Shown: positions 42,768 to 50,033 of the stretch, in pieces
Position numbering within the stretch: position 1 is the stretch's first letter
Layout of the letters: each line of letters starts with the position of its first letter
NCBI GenBank assembly: GCA_038227045.1
Contig: JBBRQD010000035.1
Location: forward strand, 1 to 50,033
DNA from: JANXLS01 sp038227045
GTDB taxonomy: Bacteria > Planctomycetota > SZUA-567 > H5-PLA8
Direction: 5' to 3'
DNA: 50,033 nt
Made by a program: the position numbers and the translations under genes
Notes under the pieces: model-generated
The model's input: only the letters and a program-made list of their open reading frames with translations
The model's database searches: none
Told to the model about the DNA's origin: nothing

Positions 42768-44900
42768 ATGTCTCTGGCTCGAATGCGATTCAACTCATCA
42801 TATACTCTTCGAATCGTCGCCGTTATCGTGCTGCTGGCGCAGCTTCGCATCCATGCCGGCGACATCCTCGTCCCGGAATTTCCGCCGCCCCCGCGGCTCG
42901 CGGCAAGCGCCGCGGACTTAGCCACGATCCGGGCTGGCGTCGATTTTTCAAAACTCAAAGACGCCGCCTGCAAAACCGCCGATCCATTGGTCGAAAAACC
43001 GGTCGCCTTGCCCGACGGTTTTGGCTCCTGGTTTTTTTATTATGCGTGCGCCGACGACGGCACGCAGTTGACCATGATCACGCCGGCCGATCACGAATGT
43101 CCCAAGTGCCACAAGCACTACAGCGACGAACGGACTCTCGCAGCCTACCGTGGCATCCTGCACAGCCAGGCCGAAGCAGCCGCGCTGCAGCTCGCCTGGG
43201 CCTTCGCCTATTCCGGCGATGAAAAATACGCGCTCGGAGTCAAACGCATCCTGATCAAATTTGCCGATGACTATCCGTCGTATCCCGGACGCATCGATCG
43301 CTGGGGCCATCGCGGCATGTTCGCGCCCCTGGGCGGCCGCCGCCGCGTGCAAAGTCTCGAAGAGGCCGAAGGAATTATTCCGCTCACCAAAGCCTACGAC
43401 CTCACGCGCATCTCTCCTTCTTGGAGCGATGCCGAGCGGCTGCATGTCGAAAAGGATTTTTTTCGCCTGACAGCCGCCACATTGCTCGCATACCCCATGG
43501 CTCTTGAGAATCGCCAGGCATGGTACAACGCGGCCCTGATGTGTATTGCCTCGGTGCTCAGCGACGCCGCGCTCGTCGATAAGGCGCTCAACGGCACAAG
43601 CGGACTTCTCGCGCAACTCCAGCGCGGCGTGGGCGACGATGGCATGTGGTGGGAAGGCACGATGGCCTATCAGTCGTACGTCATGCGTCCGATGATCGAA
43701 ACCATCGAGATTGCACGGCGCATGAACATCCATCTTCACGAAAATCCGCGTTTCAAATTGTTCTTAAGCAGTCCACTGCGCGCGACCTATCCGGACGGCA
43801 CGTTTCCCTGCGTCAACGACAGCGATCCCGCCAACTACCACATGTTTGACGCGTCGTTTGAATGGGCGTGGAGAACATATAAGGAGCCGCGTTACGCCCA
43901 GGCGCTCGCATGGGACAATCCCGCGAAACTCGCGGCGCTGCTCGGCCCGGATGCCAAACCGGCGCGTCCACTTGAGGAAAAAACCACCGATTTGAGCAGC
44001 GTCGGCCTGCTTTATTTGCGAGTCGGCCAGGGACGCGATGCGGTCTGCGCCGTGCATCATTACGGCACGCCCGGCGGCGACGCATCGGGGCATGGACATT
44101 TCGACAAACTCAATTTGATGCTCTACGCCAACGGGCGCGAATGGCTCGCCGACATCGGCCGCATCGGCTACACGCATAAAGAATATAAGACTTGGGCGAA
44201 GCGGACCATTGCCCACAACACGGTCACGCTCAATCAAACCGATCAATTCGTCAACACGGGAAAGCTTCTATGGGTCAAGAATGGCAGCACCGCTGCTGGC
44301 GAATACACGGCCTGCGCCTCCGAAAGCACCGGCTCATATCCCGACACGCTGCTTCGCCGCTATCTCTTTCTGACCCAATCAATACTGGTCGATGTGGTTG
44401 AAGTAAAAACGGAACACGAGGCGACAATCGATCTCGCCGCGCACGCCATCACCGACCCTGTCGTCTCTGGCGAGGAATTGTCGCCGCAAAAAATTGCGCC
44501 GCTCGGAAATGACAACGGTTATCAACATTTGAAGAACATTCTGGAATGGACGCCAAAAGGGAACTCAAGCTGGATCTTTTCCGGAGACGTCGATACGAAA
44601 AAGAACGCCGCCCGGCTCCGTGTGTTTTTCGCCGGAGCGCCCGACGAAAAAATCTACTCCGCAGTCGGCATCGGTTATCGCCCCGACCAAGACGCCCCAT
44701 GCCTGATTCGCCGCCGCGTGGGCAAGACTGCGCGGTTTGTGAGCGTATACGATCTTTCGGGCAAGGGAACGTTTGTGCAAAGAATCGCGGCGCCCGATGG
44801 TGAATTGACGCGTGTTCGAATTGTGGCGAGCGATCACGTTCACTCGCTGATGTTTAACGCCGGCGGTGCGCAACTTGTGTATCTGCTTGACGACGAATAA
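42768..44900 (+). CDS. Secreted heparinase II/III-like polysaccharide lyase
   Basis: This 710-aa protein starts at the ATG at 42768 (another at 42783). Signal peptide residues about 16-34 (RIVAVIVLLAQLRIHAG). The N-terminal toroid-like region includes a CxxC knuckle HECPKCHKHYSDERTLAAY near residue 110, GAYDLTRISPSWSDAER-like helices (ITKAYDLTRIS) and MWWEGTMAYQSYVMRPM. The C-terminal heparinase II/III domain has HHYGTPGGDASGHGHFDKLN (around 428-448), MLYANGREWLADIGRIGY and TWAKRTIAHNTVTLNQTDQ, with the His and Tyr placements known in the PL12/PL15/PL17/PL21-type lyases. It probably cleaves uronic-acid-containing glycans by beta-elimination. It is followed by a DUF6807 gene. Confidence 0.85.
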   Translation: MSLARMRFNSSYTLRIVAVIVLLAQLRIHAGDILVPEFPPPPRLAASAADLATIRAGVDFSKLKDAACKTADPLVEKPVALPDGFGSWFFYYACADDGTQLTMITPADHECPKCHKHYSDERTLAAYRGILHSQAEAAALQLAWAFAYSGDEKYALGVKRILIKFADDYPSYPGRIDRWGHRGMFAPLGGRRRVQSLEEAEGIIPLTKAYDLTRISPSWSDAERLHVEKDFFRLTAATLLAYPMALENRQAWYNAALMCIASVLSDAALVDKALNGTSGLLAQLQRGVGDDGMWWEGTMAYQSYVMRPMIETIEIARRMNIHLHENPRFKLFLSSPLRATYPDGTFPCVNDSDPANYHMFDASFEWAWRTYKEPRYAQALAWDNPAKLAALLGPDAKPARPLEEKTTDLSSVGLLYLRVGQGRDAVCAVHHYGTPGGDASGHGHFDKLNLMLYANGREWLADIGRIGYTHKEYKTWAKRTIAHNTVTLNQTDQFVNTGKLLWVKNGSTAAGEYTACASESTGSYPDTLLRRYLFLTQSILVDVVEVKTEHEATIDLAAHAITDPVVSGEELSPQKIAPLGNDNGYQHLKNILEWTPKGNSSWIFSGDVDTKKNAARLRVFFAGAPDEKIYSAVGIGYRPDQDAPCLIRRRVGKTARFVSVYDLSGKGTFVQRIAAPDGELTRVRIVASDHVHSLMFNAGGAQLVYLLDDE

Positions 44901-44984
44901 ACCGTGGCAAATCTGGTTCGCTGAAAACAATCCGTGGGGTATGTCGTCGGTGCTCCTAAATTAAACTCTAATCATCGGACTCTC

Positions 44985-45986
44985 ATGAAATCAATTCACT
45001 TCCTGCCCGTACTGATACTCATCGCCACAGCCGTCCGAACAGCGGAAAATATTTTCACGATCGAGCGCACTGCGACCGGTGGTGCCGACATCAAAATCGA
45101 CGGCAAACCGTTCGCGTCTTATGTCATCGATCAGGCGAACAAGCCGTACCTCTTTCCGGTCTACGGACCGACTGGGAAAGCGATGACGCGCGCCTATCCC
45201 ATGCAACAGGTCGAAGGCGAGCAGACGGATCATCCGCATCACCGCGGCATTAATTTCGGCCATGAACATATCTCCGGCATCGACACCTGGGCCGAGCGCG
45301 CATCGTTTGACGAGTCCTTGAAGATTCCGAAAAGAGAAAAGGCCGCCAGGGAAGGGTTGGCGAAGCTGGGCACTGAAAAGCACCGTGAATACACCAAGCT
45401 CGAAGCGGATGGCGAAAAGGCCGTCATCGCCGAAATCTGCGACTACCTCGATTCCGCGGGGAAGCGCATTCTCACCGAAGAACGCCGCATGACTTTTCGC
45501 GTCGTCGCTGGCACCCGCGTCATCGACTTCGATCAGGATCTCATTGCCAGCGACGGCCCCGTGAAATTCGACGACAGTAAGGACGCCGGCTTGTCCATCC
45601 GCGTGCCCAGCAGCATGGCCGTGGATTCAAAGCAGGGCGGTCAGCTCATAAACAGCGAAGGCATCACCGACGCCGACGCCTGGAACAAGCCCGCGAAATG
45701 GTGCGATTATCACGGCCCCGTCGAAGGCGAGCAACTGGGCATCGCCATGCTCAATCATCCCTCCAGTTTTCGTTATCCAACCCGCTGGCATGTGAGAACC
45801 TATGGACTCTTCACCGCGAACGCGTTTGGCTCGCACGGTTTCAACAAGGAACTGCCAGACGTGGCCTTTGAATTGAAAAGTGGCGAACGCTTGAAGCTCC
45901 GGCACCGCTTCATCTTTCACAAAGGCGACGAGAAAGCCGCGAAAATCGCGGAAGCCTTCGATACATACTCGGCGGAGACGCGCTAG
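44985..45986 (+). CDS. Secreted DUF6807 (PmoA-like) protein
   Basis: This 333-aa protein starts at the ATG at 44985, which opens into a signal peptide (MKSIHFLPVLILIATAVRTA). The domain matches the so-called methane oxygenase PmoA family, now DUF6807: KPFASYVIDQANKPYLFPVYGPTGKAMTRAYP, HPHHRGINFGHEHISGIDTW, RVIDFDQDLIASDGPVKFDDSKDAGLSIRVPSSM, GIAMLNHPSSFRYPTRWHVRTYGLFTANAFG and LKLRHRFIFHKGD (each conserved in the family). The HPHHRGINFGH histidine cluster is a probable metal or substrate site. Despite the old family name it is not particulate methane monooxygenase. It follows the lyase gene by 84 bp and is convergent with the NHL gene. Probably a sugar-linked function, not known. Confidence 0.85.
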   Translation: MKSIHFLPVLILIATAVRTAENIFTIERTATGGADIKIDGKPFASYVIDQANKPYLFPVYGPTGKAMTRAYPMQQVEGEQTDHPHHRGINFGHEHISGIDTWAERASFDESLKIPKREKAAREGLAKLGTEKHREYTKLEADGEKAVIAEICDYLDSAGKRILTEERRMTFRVVAGTRVIDFDQDLIASDGPVKFDDSKDAGLSIRVPSSMAVDSKQGGQLINSEGITDADAWNKPAKWCDYHGPVEGEQLGIAMLNHPSSFRYPTRWHVRTYGLFTANAFGSHGFNKELPDVAFELKSGERLKLRHRFIFHKGDEKAAKIAEAFDTYSAETR

Positions 45987-46023
45987 ACGACTCTAATTCC
46001 AAGTCCAAATCAATCGCGGATAT

Positions 46024-47076
46024 TTATTTGACCCGTTCCAATTTCAAAATCGGCATCGATGGCGACGCGAACTGCGCCACGTACAGATTGCCGGCCTTGT
46101 CCAGCGCCACCCCGTGCGGGTGAATGAAAACCTGCGAATTGGTCTTCATCGGCTGCAAGATGCCGTCGGTATAAACTGCTGCAGGAGCACCGATGTTTGA
46201 AACGATTTTGTACTCGGTGTCGAGCACTGAAATAAAGCCGCGTGAATTGCGGTCCTGCGGCCATTTGTCGCCCAGATGCGGAACAAACAGATACGCGCCG
46301 AACAGCACGCCATCGCGCGGATTGCCGCCGGGCATTGGAATCGTGTCGACATACGTGCCGTCCGATTTGAAGCGCTTGATGTACTGCTGATCGCTCATGC
46401 CGATCATAAGCAGCGGGCGCTCGGGCACGCGCGTGTCGAGCGTCCCGCCGTGCGGCCCCCAGTGCTTGAGCTGCGCTTCTCCCTCTCCAATATTTCCACC
46501 CCACACGCGCAACAGCGAACCGTCCGCTTTGTGGTGGAAAATAAAATCCTTGCCATAGCCGTCGAAGACCAGGAATTCGCCGCCGAGCCAGACTGTTTTA
46601 GACGGACGAAACTCATCGGCTTTTGCATAGAGCTTCGTGGATTCGGGCCAGCCGATTTTCAGCAGCTCTTTGCCATCGAGCGAAAACTTGCGCACTTCAT
46701 GCTTGGCCGTATCGGTGATAAAAAGGACTTCGGCGTCGTTCTCGCGCACCAGAGTCAGGCCATGCGCACCCGGCATATTGCCGGTCCACTGGTCGAGCAA
46801 TTTTCCATCGGTGCTGAGGATCAGGACATTGTTTTTCGGGTTGTCGTTCAAGAAAAACAAACGTCCGGCGGCATCAAAAGCGAGTCCGTGTCCGTTGCCG
46901 ATAGTGATGCCCTTAAGGGCCCCGTCGCCCCAATTCTTGACGACGCGATAACGGAAATCCCCCTGCCCCAGAATCTCGTCTCCGGGCACGGGTTCTTCGC
47001 CGCACGCGGTACTCATGAAGCAAGAGAGCGCAAGAACGAACAGCGCGGCGTTTGGAAAGATCGGGGTGCGTTGCAC
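46024..47076 (-). CDS. NHL/six-bladed beta-propeller lipoprotein
   Basis: This 350-aa protein starts with GTG at 47076. It has a lipoprotein-like signal (MSTAC lipobox near residue 22). Propeller blades: GITIGNGHGLAFDAAGRLFFLND, NNVLILSTDGKLLDQWTGNMPGAHGLTLVREND, FITDTAKHEVRKFSLDGKELLKIGWP, DFIFHHKADGSLLRVWGGN, QYIKRFKSDGTYVDTIPMPGGNPRDG and HPHGVALDKAGNLYVAQF, the NHL pattern. No catalytic motif. It lies downstream of the FHA-kinase gene on the same strand but is separated from it by a hairpin (47106-47124), so it may be expressed on its own. Confidence 0.85.
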   Translation of the reverse strand: MQRTPIFPNAALFVLALSCFMSTACGEEPVPGDEILGQGDFRYRVVKNWGDGALKGITIGNGHGLAFDAAGRLFFLNDNPKNNVLILSTDGKLLDQWTGNMPGAHGLTLVRENDAEVLFITDTAKHEVRKFSLDGKELLKIGWPESTKLYAKADEFRPSKTVWLGGEFLVFDGYGKDFIFHHKADGSLLRVWGGNIGEGEAQLKHWGPHGGTLDTRVPERPLLMIGMSDQQYIKRFKSDGTYVDTIPMPGGNPRDGVLFGAYLFVPHLGDKWPQDRNSRGFISVLDTEYKIVSNIGAPAAVYTDGILQPMKTNSQVFIHPHGVALDKAGNLYVAQFASPSMPILKLERVK

Positions 47077-47105
47077 GGTAAAAGTGCTTCCAGTGGAAAA
47101 AGTAG

Positions 47106-47124
47106 GGCGGGTTTCTAACCCGCC
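47106..47124. terminator. Hairpin between the kinase and NHL genes
   Basis: GGCGGGTT-TCT-AACCCGCC is a perfect 8-bp stem with a 3-nt loop in the 87 bp between the kinase stop (47164) and the NHL start (47076). On the minus strand it ends the kinase transcript; it may also be a member of a dispersed hairpin motif. Confidence 0.55.
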
Positions 47125-47163
47125 AAAATGCTTGAATTTATCGGCGAATCGCGAATCTGAATA

Positions 47164-49812
47164 TCAATTCGCCGCCGCATCCGCCTTCGCCTCGTGCTTA
47201 TCCGCCTCGTCCGACAAGCCGCGTTCCGTGCAGAACGCTTTGAGCTGCAAGTGCTGCTCTTTGTTCAAGTCCTTCGGCATCACGAGCATCACCAATTGGT
47301 ATTGCTCTTTCGCGCCGAGATCGCTGAGCTTCAAGGCAACTCCAGGGGCGGCTTTTGCGGGGATCGGGTCCAATACCAAGGACTCGTCCTTGACTCCCGC
47401 CACCGCCCACTTTTCCTGACTCTTGAATTTTGTCTGCACCGGAAATGGCAGCGCGATGGGACCGGCGGCGGCTTTTTCGGCCAGCAGTTTCAGAACGGTG
47501 TCGTACAGCGTTTTCTGCTGCTTGTAGGAGGCTTCTTTTCCTTTTGCCACGCGCGACCATTTCAGTCCCGCCCACTTTTTCTCCATCGCCACAACCGCCT
47601 CGGTGGCTTCGGCGTACTTGTTTGTCTTGGCCTTTTCGGAGGCCTTTCCAAGCTCTTCCATGGCGACCGTTTGCGTCTTCTCTTCCAAATCCTCGAGAAT
47701 CGGTTTCACTTCGGCCGCGTTTGCTTCATCCTTTACGGCCAGCGAATATTTGGCCCATTCCGTTGCGGCCGCCAGCGCGTCCATCTTGGCGGTTTTGTCT
47801 TTCATGTCCTTGACCTTCGCCTTGGCTTCGTCGTCCACCTTCCTGAGCTGGCTGCGGGCTTCCGCGCCGTCTTCGAGATTCTGCGTCGAATAGATGAAAT
47901 CTTTCAGCGTTTTTCGCGCACCATCGTAGTCGAACGCAGTCTTCAGAGCTCCCGCTTTATCCAGCGTATCTTTTGCCGACGCCGACGTTTTCGGACCGGG
48001 CTGCGGCTGCTTCGGATCGACGCCTTTGTCGAGTTGATCGACTTTCGCTTTGGCTTCTTTGTAAATATCCCCGTTTCCCCCGGAGACGGCCACGACTTCT
48101 TTATATTTTGCCAGAATCCCGGCGGTGTCCTGCGGGTTGTCCGCTTCAAATTTTTTGGCCTCGTCGAGCGCTTTGACCGACGCCTGGCGGCCGTTTTCGA
48201 CATTGGATTTCGCGAGTTCAAACAACAGTTTGTCGGCCTTCTCGCTCTCTTGCGTGTCGGCAAAATTATTTTTTACTCTCAGAAGCAGCAGTTCGAATTT
48301 CTTCAAATTGTTGTCGGCCAGAGCGTCGTTGGCCTGCCCTAGCAACGCGCGCGCTTCCATCTTGCTCGGCTTGGGAGGCTTCTCCTTGACCACCGGTTCG
48401 GCCTCGGGCTTGGGCGTCAGTAATTTCGGCAATTGAATCACTGCATAAATTGCGCCGAACAACAGCACGATCCAGATGAGGGCCGAGACTATTTTTTGAA
48501 CTGGAATATGCAGCCCTGTCGCCTGTTCCGCCGAGACCGAGACCGATTCGCGGCGCGGTCTGGACCTGGCGCTCTTTCGCGAAGACTCCACGGGCGGCCG
48601 CTCTTTCACCACGTTTACCGGCGCACCTTTTACGGCACGCAACACTGTCGAATCCGTGGATTCGATGCGTTCGATGCCTTTGACATTTCCGCTCTGAACG
48701 CGCTCGATGTCCTCAATCAGCAGAGACATGTTCTGATAGCGCTTTTCGGGCAGCTTGGCCATCATCCGTTCGATGATGAAGCACACGGGGTCTGGCGCGG
48801 TGGTGTTGAGATCCTGAATCGGCGGCAGCGACGTCTGGACGTGCGCTTTCAAAATCTCCTGCGCGGTCGAGCCGGAGAACGGCGTGTGTCCGGTGATCAT
48901 GTGATAGAACGTGGCGCCCAGCGAATAAATGTCCACGCGATGGTCGATGGCTTTTCCAAGCGCCTGTTCGGGCGCCATATAATGGGGCGTTCCCAGCACG
49001 CCGCGATGCTCCTTCGATCCCGACGGCCCGCTTTCTTCGAATGTCTTCGCGATGCCGAGGTCGGCGATTTTGACAATGCCCTCGCGCGTCAGCATTAAAT
49101 TGTCGGGCTTGATATCGCGGTGAACAATGCGGTTTCCGTGCGCGAATTCCAGCGCCTTGGCGGCCTGCAAGGCAATGTCGAGCGCCTTGTTGACTTCGAT
49201 GCGCTTTTCTATTTTCAACAATTCGCGCACGGACGGGCCGTCGATGAATTCCATCGAGAAATAATGCCGCCCATTGGCGCGCGAAATGTCGTGGACGTGG
49301 ATCACGTTCGGATGGTTCAGCTTGCCGGCCGCTCGCGCCTCGCGGATAAAGCGGTCGACGAATTCGGCGTTGTTCGAATAGCGCTCGTTGAGCACCTTCA
49401 GCGCCACCACGCGGTCCATCGAGATCTGCTTGGCCTTATAGACAACACCCATGCCGCCCAGGCCGACTTTTTCGAGAATCGTATAACCGGGAATATCGAT
49501 GGCGATCGGTTCGGCTTTCTCGTCGATCAGTTCGAAGATGGTATCGCCGATTTTGATCTTGTCGCCGAATTTCAACGCCGTGCCCGGCTCGGATTTCAAT
49601 GCGCCCTTGTCATTGACATACGTGCCGTTGCGCGAGAGGTCTTGAACGTACAGCGTGCCAGACTGGTCGTGGATGACCGCGTGTTCGCGAGAACATTTGG
49701 CGTCCGCCACCGGCGCATCGCTTTGCGAACGCCTCCCCATTTGGAAGCGTGCGTCTTTGATCGGATATTCCGTACCGGCATTAGGACCGGTGCGCAGAAC
49801 CAATTTTGCCAC
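47164..49812 (-). CDS. FHA-domain Ser/Thr protein kinase with membrane anchor and helical C-terminal half
   Basis: This 882-aa protein starts with GTG at 49812, with GGGAG about 8 nt upstream. FHA domain residues 1-95: G26R27, S41xxH44, N62G63T64. Kinase residues about 108-380: glycine loop GLGGMG (117-122), K139, E158, HRDIKPDN with D233 and N238, DLG at 251-253 in place of DFG, and APEQA. A Lys/Arg/Ser-rich linker precedes one membrane helix near 437-462 (IVSALIWIVLLFGAIYAVI). The rest is an Ala/Lys-rich helical region (coiled-coil or TPR-like) outside the membrane, ending in a small beta-containing tail. All catalytic residues are present. It is probably a receptor-type kinase; the FHA domain would bind phosphothreonine peptides. 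Confidence 0.93.
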   Translation of the reverse strand: MAKLVLRTGPNAGTEYPIKDARFQMGRRSQSDAPVADAKCSREHAVIHDQSGTLYVQDLSRNGTYVNDKGALKSEPGTALKFGDKIKIGDTIFELIDEKAEPIAIDIPGYTILEKVGLGGMGVVYKAKQISMDRVVALKVLNERYSNNAEFVDRFIREARAAGKLNHPNVIHVHDISRANGRHYFSMEFIDGPSVRELLKIEKRIEVNKALDIALQAAKALEFAHGNRIVHRDIKPDNLMLTREGIVKIADLGIAKTFEESGPSGSKEHRGVLGTPHYMAPEQALGKAIDHRVDIYSLGATFYHMITGHTPFSGSTAQEILKAHVQTSLPPIQDLNTTAPDPVCFIIERMMAKLPEKRYQNMSLLIEDIERVQSGNVKGIERIESTDSTVLRAVKGAPVNVVKERPPVESSRKSARSRPRRESVSVSAEQATGLHIPVQKIVSALIWIVLLFGAIYAVIQLPKLLTPKPEAEPVVKEKPPKPSKMEARALLGQANDALADNNLKKFELLLLRVKNNFADTQESEKADKLLFELAKSNVENGRQASVKALDEAKKFEADNPQDTAGILAKYKEVVAVSGGNGDIYKEAKAKVDQLDKGVDPKQPQPGPKTSASAKDTLDKAGALKTAFDYDGARKTLKDFIYSTQNLEDGAEARSQLRKVDDEAKAKVKDMKDKTAKMDALAAATEWAKYSLAVKDEANAAEVKPILEDLEEKTQTVAMEELGKASEKAKTNKYAEATEAVVAMEKKWAGLKWSRVAKGKEASYKQQKTLYDTVLKLLAEKAAAGPIALPFPVQTKFKSQEKWAVAGVKDESLVLDPIPAKAAPGVALKLSDLGAKEQYQLVMLVMPKDLNKEQHLQLKAFCTERGLSDEADKHEAKADAAAN

Positions 49813-49849
49813 TCGTGCACTCCCGCTTAATCTGCTTTGTCAAGAAATG

Positions 49850-49877
49850 ATACTATTCACAAAGTGCGCGCGGTCAA
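49850..49877 (-). promoter_or_regulatory. Candidate promoter of the FHA-kinase gene
   Basis: On the minus strand TTGACC (49872-49877) and TAGTAT (49850-49855) are 16 bp apart and about 38 bp upstream of the GTG start. The -35 box lies inside the left arm of the inverted repeat at 49867-49909, which could allow control by a dimeric repressor. Confidence 0.45.
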
Positions 49878-49909
49878 TGCGAAGAAAAAGCAAACTATTG
49901 ACCCGCGCG
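49867..49909. promoter_or_regulatory. Inverted repeat over the kinase -35 box
   Basis: CGCGCGGTCAAT (49867-49878) and ATTGACCCGCGCG (49897-49909) are inverted repeats with a single extra G, separated by 18 nt of A-rich sequence. It can be read as an operator or as a hairpin insulating the repeat element just beyond. Confidence 0.55.
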
Positions 49910-49925
49910 ATTCTAAAGCGTCATT

Positions 49926-50033
49926 ATCGCGCCGCGCCGGGCAAGTTGAACGAGGCGGTCGAGCAAAGGCGTATTTGGGAAGATACGCCGTGCGAGACCA
50001 ACGAAGTTCAACGCCGCCCGCCGCAAGCGAGAA
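49926..50033. repeat. Structured dispersed repeat, copy 2 (right end of window)
   Basis: This is the direct repeat of 1-107. The inner hairpin here is GGCGTAT...ATACGCC with an 8-nt loop TTGGGAAG; the outer arms are unchanged. The window ends inside or at the edge of this element, as it begins at the edge of copy 1. Confidence 0.8.

Noticed and set aside
44985..45986. Particulate methane monooxygenase subunit (from the PmoA-like family name)
   Set aside because: The protein is soluble-exported with a HPHHRGINFGH motif and has none of the membrane helices of true PmoA; the family name is historical.
1..50033. Terminal direct repeats read as overlap of a circular molecule
   Set aside because: The two copies differ in the inner loop (length and sequence) and at one other base, so they are not the same DNA sequenced twice; a dispersed repeat at a contig edge fits better.

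Overview
This window is moderately GC-rich chromosomal DNA from a bacterium of the PVC superphylum, most likely a planctomycete or close relative. The evidence is gene content. It holds three genes of the DUF1587/1595/1592/1588/1585 planctomycete-cytochrome type or PVC membrane-bound-dehydrogenase type, two DUF1552 proteins, a DUF1080 protein, a formylglycine-generating-enzyme-like lipoprotein, a fused FHA-Ser/Thr kinase, and a Gld-type ABC operon ending in DUF4340. I see no tRNA, rRNA, CRISPR array, transposase, integrase or phage genes.

Layout. Positions 130-5931 (minus) are a tight five-gene run: DUF1552, TolB-like propeller, FGE-like lipoprotein, small membrane protein, tandem alpha/beta hydrolase. 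A small secreted STN-domain protein (minus) and a secreted TPR-like protein (plus) follow. A RelE/ParE-type toxin-antitoxin pair (9295-9788) is flanked by two near-identical REPIN-like elements. Positions 10079-16661 (plus) hold a cytochrome/DUF1552 pair, an SGNH hydrolase and a HEAT-like secreted protein; a lone DUF1592-type cytochrome (minus) faces them. Positions 18945-23108 encode a two-gene complex-I-like electron-transfer module. Its second protein fuses a NuoG-type N-terminus, two cyclic-nucleotide-binding-like domains and a four-cluster ferredoxin-like C-terminus. Positions 23409-28099 are a GldA/GldF/GldG/DUF4340 operon. Positions 28136-36953 carry a lone FtsX-like permease, a giant PVC-type heme protein, a sugar isomerase-like TIM barrel, a membrane protein, sucD, a DUF1080 protein and a methyltransferase. 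Positions 37177-47076 look like a carbohydrate or glycan locus: a Spy-like protein, a GH42-like giant, a PQQ-type propeller, a heparinase II/III-like lyase, a DUF6807 (PmoA-like) protein and an NHL propeller. The FHA-kinase gene closes the window.

The genes suggest a heterotroph with many exported proteins aimed at polysaccharides. Most coding sequences begin with signal peptides or lipoboxes, and several carry heme CxxCH motifs. The NuoEF/NuoG-cNMP module is the most unusual biochemical entity.

Repeats are a second theme. A 107/108-bp structured element sits at both extreme ends of the window, in direct orientation, with a conserved stem and divergent loop. Two inverted arrays of 7-bp units lie between genes, and one is translated into the start of a protein. 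REP-type hairpins of two further families are also present.
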